A stretch of DNA of 5,438 nucleotides, taken from Pseudomonadota bacterium (lineage in GTDB: Bacteria; Pseudomonadota; Alphaproteobacteria; Caulobacterales; Caulobacteraceae). The stretch's first letter is position 1, and each line of letters starts with the position of its first letter. Shown one piece after another: positions 1 to 5,438 of the stretch. The notes beneath the pieces were generated by a model. That model ran no database searches. It was not told the origin of the DNA and was given only the letters and a program-made list of their open reading frames with translations. The DNA is taken from the NCBI GenBank assembly GCA_023433655.1, contig JAEYUE010000017.1:1-5438 (forward strand). Direction: 5' to 3'. The position numbers and the translations under genes are program-made.

Positions 1-918
1 CGTCACCGCCACGCCCTCGTCGTCGAACGGCGTCGAGCCGAGGCCGCGCGGACGGAACGGATCGTCGACCAGGCTGACGCCGGCCGGCAGGACGGCTTGG
101 CCGAGCCGGTCCTTGAGGAAGGAGACGCCGCGGGCCACGGAGGGGCCGGAGACGGCGCCGACGAGCGGCGACAGAACCTGCATGGCGAGGCGGTTCTCGA
201 AGATCACCGGAGCGGTGGTCGAGGCGATCTTGCGCGGACCCGTGCGGGCGACGGCGCGGCGGCCGGCCTCCGAACCAACGGCTTCGGCGGACGGCAGGTC
301 GGACAGGTGGCGGGCGGCCCGGTGCTCGCCGCCCCGCTCCATGGCGCCGTCCTTCTCGGCGATGACGCCGACGCCCAGCGAGAAGGCCGAGCCATGGTAG
401 GCGCCGTCGAAGCCGTGCGAGGTGACCAGGCGCCAGCGGCTCGCGGAGGACGAGGCGTGGCCTCCCTCTGACTTCGCCACGCCCTCGACGGCGAGAGCGG
501 CGCACTCGGCCGCGGCGGCGGCGGCTTCGAGGTCGGCGGCCGAGGGTTCGGCGGGGTCGTACAGGTCGAGGTCGGGGAAGGGGCCGCGGGCGAGGCGGTC
601 CTGGGGCGCGAGGCCAGCATACGGGTCCTCGGGGGCCAGGCGGGCCATGGCCACGGCGCGGTCCACCAGGCGGGTCCGGGTGGCTTGGGACAGGTCGGAG
701 GCGGAGACCGTCGCCTGGCGACGGCCGATGAAGACGCGCAGGCCGAGGTCGCGGCTCTCCTCGCGCTCGACGTCCTCGAGCCCGCCGTTGCGCACGCCGA
801 CCGAAAGCGAGGCGCGCTCAGCCGAGACGGCTTCGGCGGCGTCGGCGCCGGCCTTCAGCGCGGCGGCGACCAGATCGGACAGGATGTCGGGGGAGGCGGA
901 GTCGGACGGGGAGGACAT
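1..918 (-). CDS. pmbA: PmbA/TldE, TldD/PmbA-family peptidase subunit (3' end outside window)
   Basis: N-terminal 306 residues of a protein usually about 450 long; the frame stays open through base 1, so the C-terminal third is missing only because the window ends. Visible family signatures: an N-terminal segment with the GLRVFIG stretch (residues about 59-65) followed by ATVSASDLS, then LVTSHGFDGAYHG (about 164-176), RHLSDL, and the strongly PmbA-like GPSVARGVSFLKDRLGQ (about 258-274). In the characterised family, PmbA/TldE pairs with TldD in a cytoplasmic heterodimeric metalloprotease that matures microcin B17 and degrades CcdA; TldD carries the zinc HExxxH site and PmbA does not, and none is seen here. 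No tldD is visible in the window. The start is well fixed: between the MAPEG stop and ATG 918 the frame has no ATG, GTG or TTG codon. The ribosome site is weak (CGGGG close to the ATG), so translation may depend on the upstream gene, 39 bases away. Family assignment is firm; the physiological substrate is unknown. Confidence 0.93.
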   Translation of the reverse strand, partial: MSSPSDSASPDILSDLVAAALKAGADAAEAVSAERASLSVGVRNGGLEDVEREESRDLGLRVFIGRRQATVSASDLSQATRTRLVDRAVAMARLAPEDPYAGLAPQDRLARGPFPDLDLYDPAEPSAADLEAAAAAAECAALAVEGVAKSEGGHASSSASRWRLVTSHGFDGAYHGSAFSLGVGVIAEKDGAMERGGEHRAARHLSDLPSAEAVGSEAGRRAVARTGPRKIASTTAPVIFENRLAMQVLSPLVGAVSGPSVARGVSFLKDRLGQAVLPAGVSLVDDPFRPRGLGSTPFDDEGVAVT

Positions 919-957
919 GCCCCGATATGGCCGGGCGTCAGCGGCGGCGCAACCGGC

Positions 958-1371
958 TCAGGCCGGGGTCACGCCCGAAAGGGCGGGGACGATCAGCATC
1001 AGTGCGGCGGCGATCAGGGCGAGCATGGTCAGGCTCATGCCGATCATGCGGCCGGGCCCCGGGCCGGCGCCATGGCTGAGCCCCACGCCATGGATCAGGC
1101 GGCCGAGGAAGAGAACGCCGCCGACCAGATGGATCGTCCATGCCTGCCAGCCGAGCAGCGCCAGCAGGACCAGGGCGCCGATCCCGACCGGTATGTACTC
1201 GGCGGCGTTGCCGAAGGCCCGGGTGGCGACGGTCATCGCCGGGACCCCGCCGTCGCCGAACAGCACGCGGTGACGGCGACGGTTGGCGATCACCCGGAAA
1301 CCGAGCCCGACCATCAGGAGAACGAGAAGACCGCTCCACAACCCGGCGGCCTGCAGGGCGGTCATCTCCAT
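958..1371 (-). CDS. MAPEG-family small integral membrane protein
   Basis: 137 residues, the usual size for MAPEG-domain proteins. Four hydrophobic segments can be seen at about 7-26, 59-75, 77-95 and 109-130. After helix 1 come a basic cluster (NRRRHR, about 30-35), GDGG (39-42) and RAFGNAAEYIP (51-61), which matches the MAPEG signature R-A-x-x-N-x-x-E-x-x-P; many bacterial relatives have His where this protein has Phe53. Eukaryotic MAPEG members are glutathione-dependent enzymes or eicosanoid synthases in membranes. Bacterial members of this short YecN-like type are mostly uncharacterised, so no reaction is claimed. The start is ATG 1371: GGGAG at 1380-1384 lies 8 bases upstream. A second in-frame ATG at 1365 fits that site less well. 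The gene begins 2 bases after the M14 peptidase stop, and its ribosome site lies inside the last peptidase codons, so translational coupling is likely. Confidence 0.88.
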   Translation of the reverse strand: MEMTALQAAGLWSGLLVLLMVGLGFRVIANRRRHRVLFGDGGVPAMTVATRAFGNAAEYIPVGIGALVLLALLGWQAWTIHLVGGVLFLGRLIHGVGLSHGAGPGPGRMIGMSLTMLALIAAALMLIVPALSGVTPA

Positions 1372-1384
1372 GGTCAGTTCTCCC
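1372..1384 (-). promoter_or_regulatory. Ribosome binding site of the MAPEG gene inside the M14 stop region
   Basis: GGGAG (1380-1384) is part of the final Arg-Glu codons of the peptidase and lies 8 bases before ATG 1371, spanning the TGA stop at 1374-1376. A ribosome finishing the peptidase would cover this site, which supports coupled translation and the choice of ATG 1371 over ATG 1365. Confidence 0.6.
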
Positions 1385-3203
1385 GGGCCACCGGATAGAG
1401 GCGGTAGCGCTCATCATAGAACGGGGTCCGTTCGTAGAACCACTGCAGACGCGCGTCGCCGTTGGCGGCGAACCCGGGCTCGGCGGCCAGCTTCGCCTCG
1501 AACTCGGCCTTCAGGGCCGGGTCGGCGGCGAGCATGCGCTCGGCCAGGGGGGCGATGGCGTAGCCCTCGATGTATTCGACGCGGCTGAGGACCTCCGGGA
1601 ACAGGCCCCAGGCGAACAGGCTCTCGGAGGACTGCGGCTCGAGCAGCAGGACGACGACGTCCCCGAGAGTCTGGTCGGTCGGGACGCGCACCGAGCCGGG
1701 CTGGAAGGTCCAGTCGCGCCGCTCGGGGGTGACCGAGGCCACGGTGACCGGGACGTGGCCCTCATTGGCGCGGGTTCCGAGTTTCGGATCCTCAAGGCGG
1801 AGCAGTTCGACCGATACGGTGCGGGGCGCATCGAGCGTCTCCATCTCGACGCCGTGGGCGCGCAGGCGTTCGATGACGTCGGCGCGATGGGCCGGGACCC
1901 AGTAGGCCTCCGGCCGGCGAAGGGTCAGGGTCGGACGGGAGCCGTAGAAAGGCAGCTGCCACAGCTCGGGATCGGGCTCGCCCAGCCAGCGCACTTCCTG
2001 CCGGCCCGAGGCGGGGCTGTCGTACATTTCGTAGCGGATGCCCTTGAAGGCGCGGGTCGTGGTCGGCTGGTCCTCGGCGACGAAATTCGCCGGGATCTCC
2101 GCCGGGCGAAGGGCGCTGTCGGCGGCGACGGCGGCGCGCAGGTCGCCGCCCTGATCGGCCAGCAGGCGCAGGGCCTGTTCGAGGAAGACGTAGGTGCCCA
2201 GCACGCGCTGCTCGTGCGGCTTGAGGCTGTGGTTCTCGATCAGGATGGTCGGCACGTGCGCGGCCGAGCCCCAGCCGTTGGAGAAGCGCTCGCCCAGCCC
2301 GCCGTCGGACAGCCCCGCCTTCGGATTGCTGTCGTCGACGCCGAAGACCAGTTCGCCGGGGATATGCCCCTGGGCCTCCAGCGCCGCGTTCATGGCCGGC
2401 TTGAAGGCGGCGTCGAGCCAGGCGGCGGTCGCCGGCGAGCGCGACCAGACCCCGTTTTCGCCATTGTATCCGTAGGTTACGTCGTACTGGTAGTCCATGC
2501 CGTCGGTGACGTGGATGTCGACGTAGAGGTCCGGGCGGTACTTGAGGATGAGGCCGCGGACGGCGCGCATCTCGACCTGGTCGAGCTTGAGATAGTCGCG
2601 GTTGAGGTTCTGGTTGGTGGCGGTGTTGCGCCAGCCCTGGATGCGGGGGCCGCGCTGATTGGGCCGGCTGTAGGCCGAGGCGCGTTCATGGCCGTCGACC
2701 GACAGGATGGGGATGAGGATCAGGTTGGCGCGGTCGAGCAGGTCGTCCTTGCCGTAGAAGGCGATGTCGCGCAGCAGCATCATGCCCGCGTCCTTGCCGT
2801 CGATCTCGCCAGGGTGGATGCCGGCCTGGGCCAGAAGCACCGGCTTGGCCGGATCGAACGTCGCGCCGTCCTTTGAAGCGATGACGGCGTAGATCGGCCG
2901 GCCTTCGGGCGAGACGCCGAACTGTTCGATGCGGATCAAATCCGAGGCGGCGTCGAGGCGGTCGAACCAGGTGCGGGTGTCGACGTAATTCGGGCTGAAG
3001 TCATGCTCTGCGTCGGCTTCGAAAGCGGTCACCCACGGGTCCGAGGCGTCGCGCAGCAGGGCGCGGCTGGCCCCGTCCCAAGCCGGGGCCGGGGGCAGGA
3101 AGGGCTGATCCCACGGCGCGGCGTTGGGGACGGAGGACGGCGACTGGGCCATGGCGGGGACTCCCAGGGAAAGCAGGGCGAGGGCGGCGATGAGCGGGCG
3201 CAT
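1374..3203 (-). CDS. Secreted M14-family zinc metallocarboxypeptidase with C-terminal extension
   Basis: 609 residues from ATG 3203. A signal peptide is visible: MRP, a hydrophobic core, and cleavage likely after AMA at residue 19. The peptidase domain spans about 70-350. Candidate zinc ligands are the HPGE pair His130 and Glu133 (codons at 2814-2816 and 2805-2807) and His231 in VDIHVTDG. NLNRDY supplies Asn201/Arg202, matching the substrate-carboxylate Asn-Arg of carboxypeptidase A. Glu323 in LIENHSLK is the best candidate for the catalytic glutamate. About 260 further residues (350-609) resemble no domain I can name; they include WVPAHRADVIERLRAHG and a late LFAWGLFPE segment. Expected role: hydrolysis of C-terminal peptide bonds, in the periplasm or outside the cell; the substrate is unknown. 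The frame opens further upstream at a TTG (3242), but ATG 3203 directly precedes the signal peptide and has GAGGT at 3207-3211. The stop is 2 bases before the MAPEG start. No broken or missing motif is seen. Confidence 0.93.
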   Translation of the reverse strand: MRPLIAALALLSLGVPAMAQSPSSVPNAAPWDQPFLPPAPAWDGASRALLRDASDPWVTAFEADAEHDFSPNYVDTRTWFDRLDAASDLIRIEQFGVSPEGRPIYAVIASKDGATFDPAKPVLLAQAGIHPGEIDGKDAGMMLLRDIAFYGKDDLLDRANLILIPILSVDGHERASAYSRPNQRGPRIQGWRNTATNQNLNRDYLKLDQVEMRAVRGLILKYRPDLYVDIHVTDGMDYQYDVTYGYNGENGVWSRSPATAAWLDAAFKPAMNAALEAQGHIPGELVFGVDDSNPKAGLSDGGLGERFSNGWGSAAHVPTILIENHSLKPHEQRVLGTYVFLEQALRLLADQGGDLRAAVAADSALRPAEIPANFVAEDQPTTTRAFKGIRYEMYDSPASGRQEVRWLGEPDPELWQLPFYGSRPTLTLRRPEAYWVPAHRADVIERLRAHGVEMETLDAPRTVSVELLRLEDPKLGTRANEGHVPVTVASVTPERRDWTFQPGSVRVPTDQTLGDVVVLLLEPQSSESLFAWGLFPEVLSRVEYIEGYAIAPLAERMLAADPALKAEFEAKLAAEPGFAANGDARLQWFYERTPFYDERYRLYPVAREN

Positions 3204-3229
3204 GGGACCTCGGAGGGGAAGGGGTCCGA

Positions 3230-3258
3230 CAGGTAGCCGCAAAGGGCCGGCGGTCCAA
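3230..3258 (-). promoter_or_regulatory. Weak candidate promoter before the M14 peptidase gene
   Basis: Reading the minus strand, TTGGAC (3253-3258) resembles an alphaproteobacterial -35 and is followed after 17 bases by TACCTG (3230-3235), a poor -10. The pair lies in the 57-base gap before the peptidase start, with 26 bases from the -10 to the ATG. It could give the peptidase, MAPEG and pmbA genes their own start, or be chance. Confidence 0.2.
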
Positions 3259-3260
3259 GC

Positions 3261-3884
3261 TCAGGGGCGGGCGACGGCCGGAGGCGGGCCCTCGACCAGC
3301 TGCTCGGTCATGTCGGGCGCGACGGCCGAGAGGATGGCCGACAGGGCGTAGAGGCCGATGTGCAGGCCGATGAGGATGGCGAAGACCGTGCGGCTGCGCA
3401 CGAAGGCCGCAGGGACCACGAGCGCGACGTACATGATCGCGGTGACGCCGTAGTTGGCGGCCAGGAAGGCGGCCGTCGGCTTCGTCGCGATGATCGGCGC
3501 GGCGACCAGCAGGGCGAGGAGGTTCGCGGCCGTGGTCAGCAACAGGACGATCTTCCGGTTGGCCTCGAAGTGGTCGTCCAGCGACAGGCCGTCGCTGATC
3601 TCATGCGGGAAGACCAACGAGGCGGCGATGAAATAGACCAGGGCGACGACCAGGCTGGCGACGAGCAGCCCGTAGCTGAACGGGACGTCGCGGAACATCG
3701 TCCAGGCGAAGTCCCAGAAGCTGGCCACGTCGAGGGCGACGAAGACCGCCAGAAGCGGCGTCATCCAGCCGATGCGCAGCTTGCGGCGGTGCTGGATGGC
3801 CGCCGCCGCCCCGGTGGCGATGACGGCCAGAGACAGGCCCAGCAGCAGGCCGTAGAAGCTGAAGAAGAACTCGAACGCGGACAT
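3261..3884 (-). CDS. Six-helix integral membrane protein of unknown function
   Basis: 207 residues, overwhelmingly hydrophobic. I count six likely membrane helices at about 5-29, 39-60, 70-92, 111-133, 138-161 and 166-189. Short loops include a basic one, QHRRKLR (31-37), and a polar, acidic one between helices 3 and 4 (FPHEISDGLSLDDHFEANR, 92-110). Both termini are probably on the same side of the membrane, and the basic first loop suggests they face the periplasm; this is an inference from the positive-inside rule. There is no cleavable signal peptide. The N-terminal FFFSFYGLLLGLSLA and the VASFWDFAW element (53-61) look like conserved family features; I recall similar hypothetical proteins in Caulobacterales and sphingomonads but know no assigned function. 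ATG 3884 has a good ribosome site, GGGGGAG at 3889-3895, 4 bases upstream. The gene lies 66 bases after the coiled-coil gene and 57 bases before the M14 peptidase. Existence as a gene is secure; function is not. Confidence 0.85.
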   Translation of the reverse strand: MSAFEFFFSFYGLLLGLSLAVIATGAAAAIQHRRKLRIGWMTPLLAVFVALDVASFWDFAWTMFRDVPFSYGLLVASLVVALVYFIAASLVFPHEISDGLSLDDHFEANRKIVLLLTTAANLLALLVAAPIIATKPTAAFLAANYGVTAIMYVALVVPAAFVRSRTVFAILIGLHIGLYALSAILSAVAPDMTEQLVEGPPPAVARP

Positions 3885-3950
3885 GCGGCTCCCCCGAACC
3901 CGACAGGGCAGCCTAGGCGATCATCCAGACGCCGTCACCGCCGCCGCGCC

Positions 3951-4283
3951 CTAGCGGTTCCGCTTGCGCTCGAGGCGGTCGATCGTGCGCTGGGCGTCGG
4001 CGCGGCGGCGGGTGAGCTCGTTGATCTGGGCCTGTTGGGCCTCGGTCAGTCCGCCGGCGGCCTCGGCGGCGGACTGGATGTCGGCGATCTGGCTGTCGAG
4101 TTCGAAGACCTGGTCCTCCGCCTCGTAGAGCCGGTTCTGCTCACGCTCCGAGAGCGGGCGCGGGGCGTTGCGGTTCGGGGCGGCGCGGCCGGTCAGGACC
4201 TGGGCGTCCGCCGGGGCGGCAGTCAGGGCGGTGGCCGGCAGGGCTGTCGCCAAGGCGAGGGCGATGACGAGGCTGCGCTTCAT
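3951..4283 (-). CDS. Small exported coiled-coil protein, hypothetical
   Basis: 110 residues. MKRS followed by a long Ala/Leu core and ADA|Q gives a clear Sec signal peptide with cleavage likely after residue 27, leaving a mature protein of about 83 residues. A short linker (28-43, rich in Asn, Arg and Pro) precedes two helical stretches, about 44-73 and 79-108, separated by EAAGG. Hydrophobic residues recur at heptad-like intervals, so a helical hairpin or coiled coil is likely. The first helix is acidic (many Glu/Asp) and the second strongly basic, ending RLERKRNR, so the arms could pair electrostatically. LTEAQ at 79-83 matches the LTxxQ motif of Spy/CpxP-type periplasmic chaperones, but a single short match is weak evidence. 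ATG 4283 is chosen over an in-frame TTG at 4298 because it begins a standard signal peptide and has GGAGA upstream with 8-base spacing. Probable location is the periplasm or outer envelope; no function is claimed. Confidence 0.82.
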   Translation of the reverse strand: MKRSLVIALALATALPATALTAAPADAQVLTGRAAPNRNAPRPLSEREQNRLYEAEDQVFELDSQIADIQSAAEAAGGLTEAQQAQINELTRRRADAQRTIDRLERKRNR

Positions 4284-4383
4284 GAGGCGTGTCTCCAAGG
4301 AGGAACCGCCGTAATGTGTATTACAGTTTCGTCACGTGGGAAGCGCTTTTTGGACACAATGCCGGGAGGAGCGCGGTCCGGGG
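4284..4383 (-). promoter_or_regulatory. Intergenic region between ubiD and the coiled-coil gene, probable promoter
   Basis: This 100-base gap is the longest in the window and has a stretch (about 4310-4360) clearly richer in A and T than its surroundings, as expected upstream of a transcription start. On the minus strand TAATAC (within 4311-4325) could serve as a -10 element, but no good -35 lies at the right distance. The 8-base palindrome AAGCGCTT (4341-4348) and CACGTG (4333-4338) also fall here; either may be chance. I see no hairpin plus T-run that would end the ubiD transcript. The ribosome site GGAGA for the coiled-coil gene lies at the downstream end. Confidence 0.4.
4311..4324. promoter_or_regulatory. 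Inverted repeat GTAAT-N4-ATTAC, candidate operator
   Basis: A perfect 5-base inverted repeat with a 4-base spacer, 28 bases upstream of the ATG of the coiled-coil gene and overlapping the most promoter-like part of the gap. Size and symmetry fit binding by a dimeric helix-turn-helix regulator, which could repress by covering the -10 or start region. No regulator gene is present in the window and I cannot name the protein that would bind. Confidence 0.35.
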
Positions 4384-5438
4384 CTATTTCGATCCCTTCC
4401 AGATCGGCGATCCGTCGCCCGGCAGGCCCAGTCGGTCCCAGATTTCGCTGACCCGCTCGACCACATCCGCGTCCATGCGGATCTCCTCGCCCCACTCCCG
4501 CTTCGTCTCGGGCGGCCATTTGTCGGTGGCGTCGAGGCCGATCTTGGAGCCGAGACCGCTCTCGGGGCTGGCGAAGTCGAGGTAGTCGATCGGGGTGTTC
4601 TCGATGACGGTGATGTCGCGGGCGGGATCCATCTTCGTCGATATCGCCCACATGACCTGTTTCCAGTCGCGGGCGTCAATGTCGTCGTCCACGACGATGA
4701 CCCACTTGGTGTACATGAATTGGCGGAGGTAGCTCCAGACGCCGAGCATCACCCGCTTGGCGTGGCCGGGGTAGGCCTTCTTCATCGACACCACGGCGAT
4801 GCGGTAGCTGCAGCCCTCGGGGGGCAGCCAGAAGTCGACGATCTCGGGGAACTGGCTCTGCAGCAGGGGGATGAAGACCTCGTTCAGGGCCTCGCCCAGC
4901 ACCGAGGGTTCGTCCGGCGGGCGGCCGGTGAAGGTGGTCAGATAGATAGGGTCGCGGCGCATGGTGATCGCGCTGACCTGGAAGACCGGGAAGGTCTCGA
5001 CCGAGTTGTAGTAGCCGGTGTGGTCGCCGTAGGGGCCTTCCGGCGCGTGCTCGTCGAGCAGGACGTGGCCCTCGAGCACGATCTCGGCCTGGGCCGGGAC
5101 CATCAGCGGCACGGTTTTGCACGCAACCAGCTCGGCCTTGGCCCCGCGCAGCAGGCCGGCGAACTGGTATTCGCTGAGGGTGTCGGGCACCGGGGTGACG
5201 GCGGCGAGGATGGTGCCGGGGTCGGCGCCGAGGACGACGGCGCAGGGCAGGGGCTCCTTGCTGCGCTTCCTGTGGCGGGCGTAGTGCTGGGCCCCCCCGC
5301 GGTGGGCCAGCCAGCGCATGATGGCCTTGTCCTTGCCCAGCACCTGCATGCGGTAGATGCCGAGGTTGAAGTCGTCCTCGCGGGCGTCGGACGGCCCCTT
5401 GGTGACCACCAGGCCCCAGGTGATCAGCGGGGCAGGCT
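4384..5438 (-). CDS. ubiD: UbiD, prenylated-FMN-dependent 4-hydroxy-3-polyprenylbenzoate decarboxylase (5' end outside window)
   Basis: The C-terminal 351 residues or so of a protein normally near 500 long; the frame is open to base 5438, so roughly 145 N-terminal residues are missing. The GTG at 5409 is an internal valine, since in-frame codons upstream still read PLITWGLVVTKGP, a typical UbiD strand. UbiD decarboxylates polyprenyl-4-hydroxybenzoate in ubiquinone synthesis, using prenylated FMN made by UbiX. Cofactor and active-site residues are visible: Asn (5365-5367) and Arg (5350-5352) in FNLGIYRMQV, His (5302-5304) in WLAHRGGA, Glu (5170-5172), and Glu (5038-5040) plus Asp (5023-5025) in PEGPYGDHTGYY. 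Counting from the Arg, the last three lie at +60, +104 and +109, matching the Glu233, Glu277 and Glu282 offsets I recall for fungal Fdc1; Asp in place of the last Glu is normal for UbiD. The C-terminus (RVSEIWDRLGLPG) is complete. The 100-base gap to the next gene suggests a separate unit. Confidence 0.95.
   Translation of the reverse strand, partial: PAPLITWGLVVTKGPSDAREDDFNLGIYRMQVLGKDKAIMRWLAHRGGAQHYARHRKRSKEPLPCAVVLGADPGTILAAVTPVPDTLSEYQFAGLLRGAKAELVACKTVPLMVPAQAEIVLEGHVLLDEHAPEGPYGDHTGYYNSVETFPVFQVSAITMRRDPIYLTTFTGRPPDEPSVLGEALNEVFIPLLQSQFPEIVDFWLPPEGCSYRIAVVSMKKAYPGHAKRVMLGVWSYLRQFMYTKWVIVVDDDIDARDWKQVMWAISTKMDPARDITVIENTPIDYLDFASPESGLGSKIGLDATDKWPPETKREWGEEIRMDADVVERVSEIWDRLGLPGDGSPIWKGSK

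Noticed and set aside
899..903. GANTC sites (CcrM methylation sites in Caulobacterales), for example here and at 3159-3163
   Set aside because: They lie inside coding sequence near gene starts rather than in promoters, and the few seen are not enough to argue for cell-cycle control.
97..1398. Several overlapping plus-strand frames of 124 to 283 codons, and minus-strand frames at 204-620 and 938-1417
   Set aside because: They overlap pmbA and the MAPEG gene in wrong frames, have Arg/Pro/Ala-rich low-complexity products and no family resemblance.
1140..2876. A 578-codon open frame on the plus strand
   Set aside because: It lies antisense to the MAPEG gene and the well-supported M14 peptidase, has a low-complexity composition (Gly, Ala, Val, Asp, Arg) and no recognisable motif. 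High-GC coding DNA with few TA-containing codons commonly leaves such open antisense frames.
3911..3918. GCCTAGGC palindrome between the coiled-coil and six-helix genes
   Set aside because: An 8-base palindrome is expected by chance at this scale, and it has neither a T-run nor promoter-like neighbours.
4341..4383. Possible intrinsic terminator after ubiD (AAGCGCTT next to a T-run on the plus strand)
   Set aside because: The palindrome is only 4 bases per arm with no loop, and the T-run is oriented for plus-strand transcription, where no gene ends. No adequate hairpin follows the ubiD stop on the minus strand.
3360..4451. A 363-codon open frame on the plus strand
   Set aside because: It runs antisense across the six-helix gene, the coiled-coil gene and the ubiD end, is dominated by Asp, Glu, Gln, Arg and Gly repeats typical of reversed hydrophobic codons, and crosses an obvious intergenic promoter region.
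4280..4679. Out-of-frame minus-strand frames over the end of ubiD
   Set aside because: The true ubiD frame reads a conserved C-terminus to its stop at 4384; these alternatives are Arg/Pro/Ser-rich shadows without motifs.

Overview
The window is GC-rich DNA with the codon bias and gene types of an alphaproteobacterium. The gene set and the Ala/Arg-rich proteins suggest Caulobacterales, perhaps Brevundimonas or a relative; this is a judgement from protein resemblance, not a database match. All six genes I can support lie on the minus strand, so transcription runs from high to low coordinates. The long plus-strand frames lie antisense to these genes and are best read as high-GC shadows.

In transcription order: (1) the C-terminal two thirds of ubiD, the prenylated-FMN-dependent decarboxylase of ubiquinone synthesis, with its 5' end outside the window; (2) a small exported, charge-segregated coiled-coil protein, preceded by a relatively AT-rich 100-base gap that holds an inverted repeat; (3) a six-helix membrane protein of unknown function; (4) a secreted M14-type zinc metallopeptidase with a long C-terminal extension; (5) a small four-helix MAPEG-family membrane protein starting 2 bases after the peptidase stop; (6) the N-terminal 306 residues of PmbA/TldE, whose 3' end runs off the window.

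The gaps are 100, 66, 57, 2 and 39 bases. The M14 and MAPEG genes look translationally coupled, and PmbA probably follows on the same transcript. ubiD looks functionally separate from the rest. The genes do not form a recognisable single pathway: quinone synthesis, envelope proteins, an exported peptidase and a cytoplasmic peptidase subunit sit side by side.

I found no tRNA, rRNA, CRISPR, insertion sequence, att site or long repeat, and no convincing intrinsic terminator. This reads as an ordinary chromosomal region. The points most worth a second look are the uncharacterised six-helix protein, the small coiled-coil protein with its candidate operator, and the peptidase's extension and coupling to the MAPEG gene.
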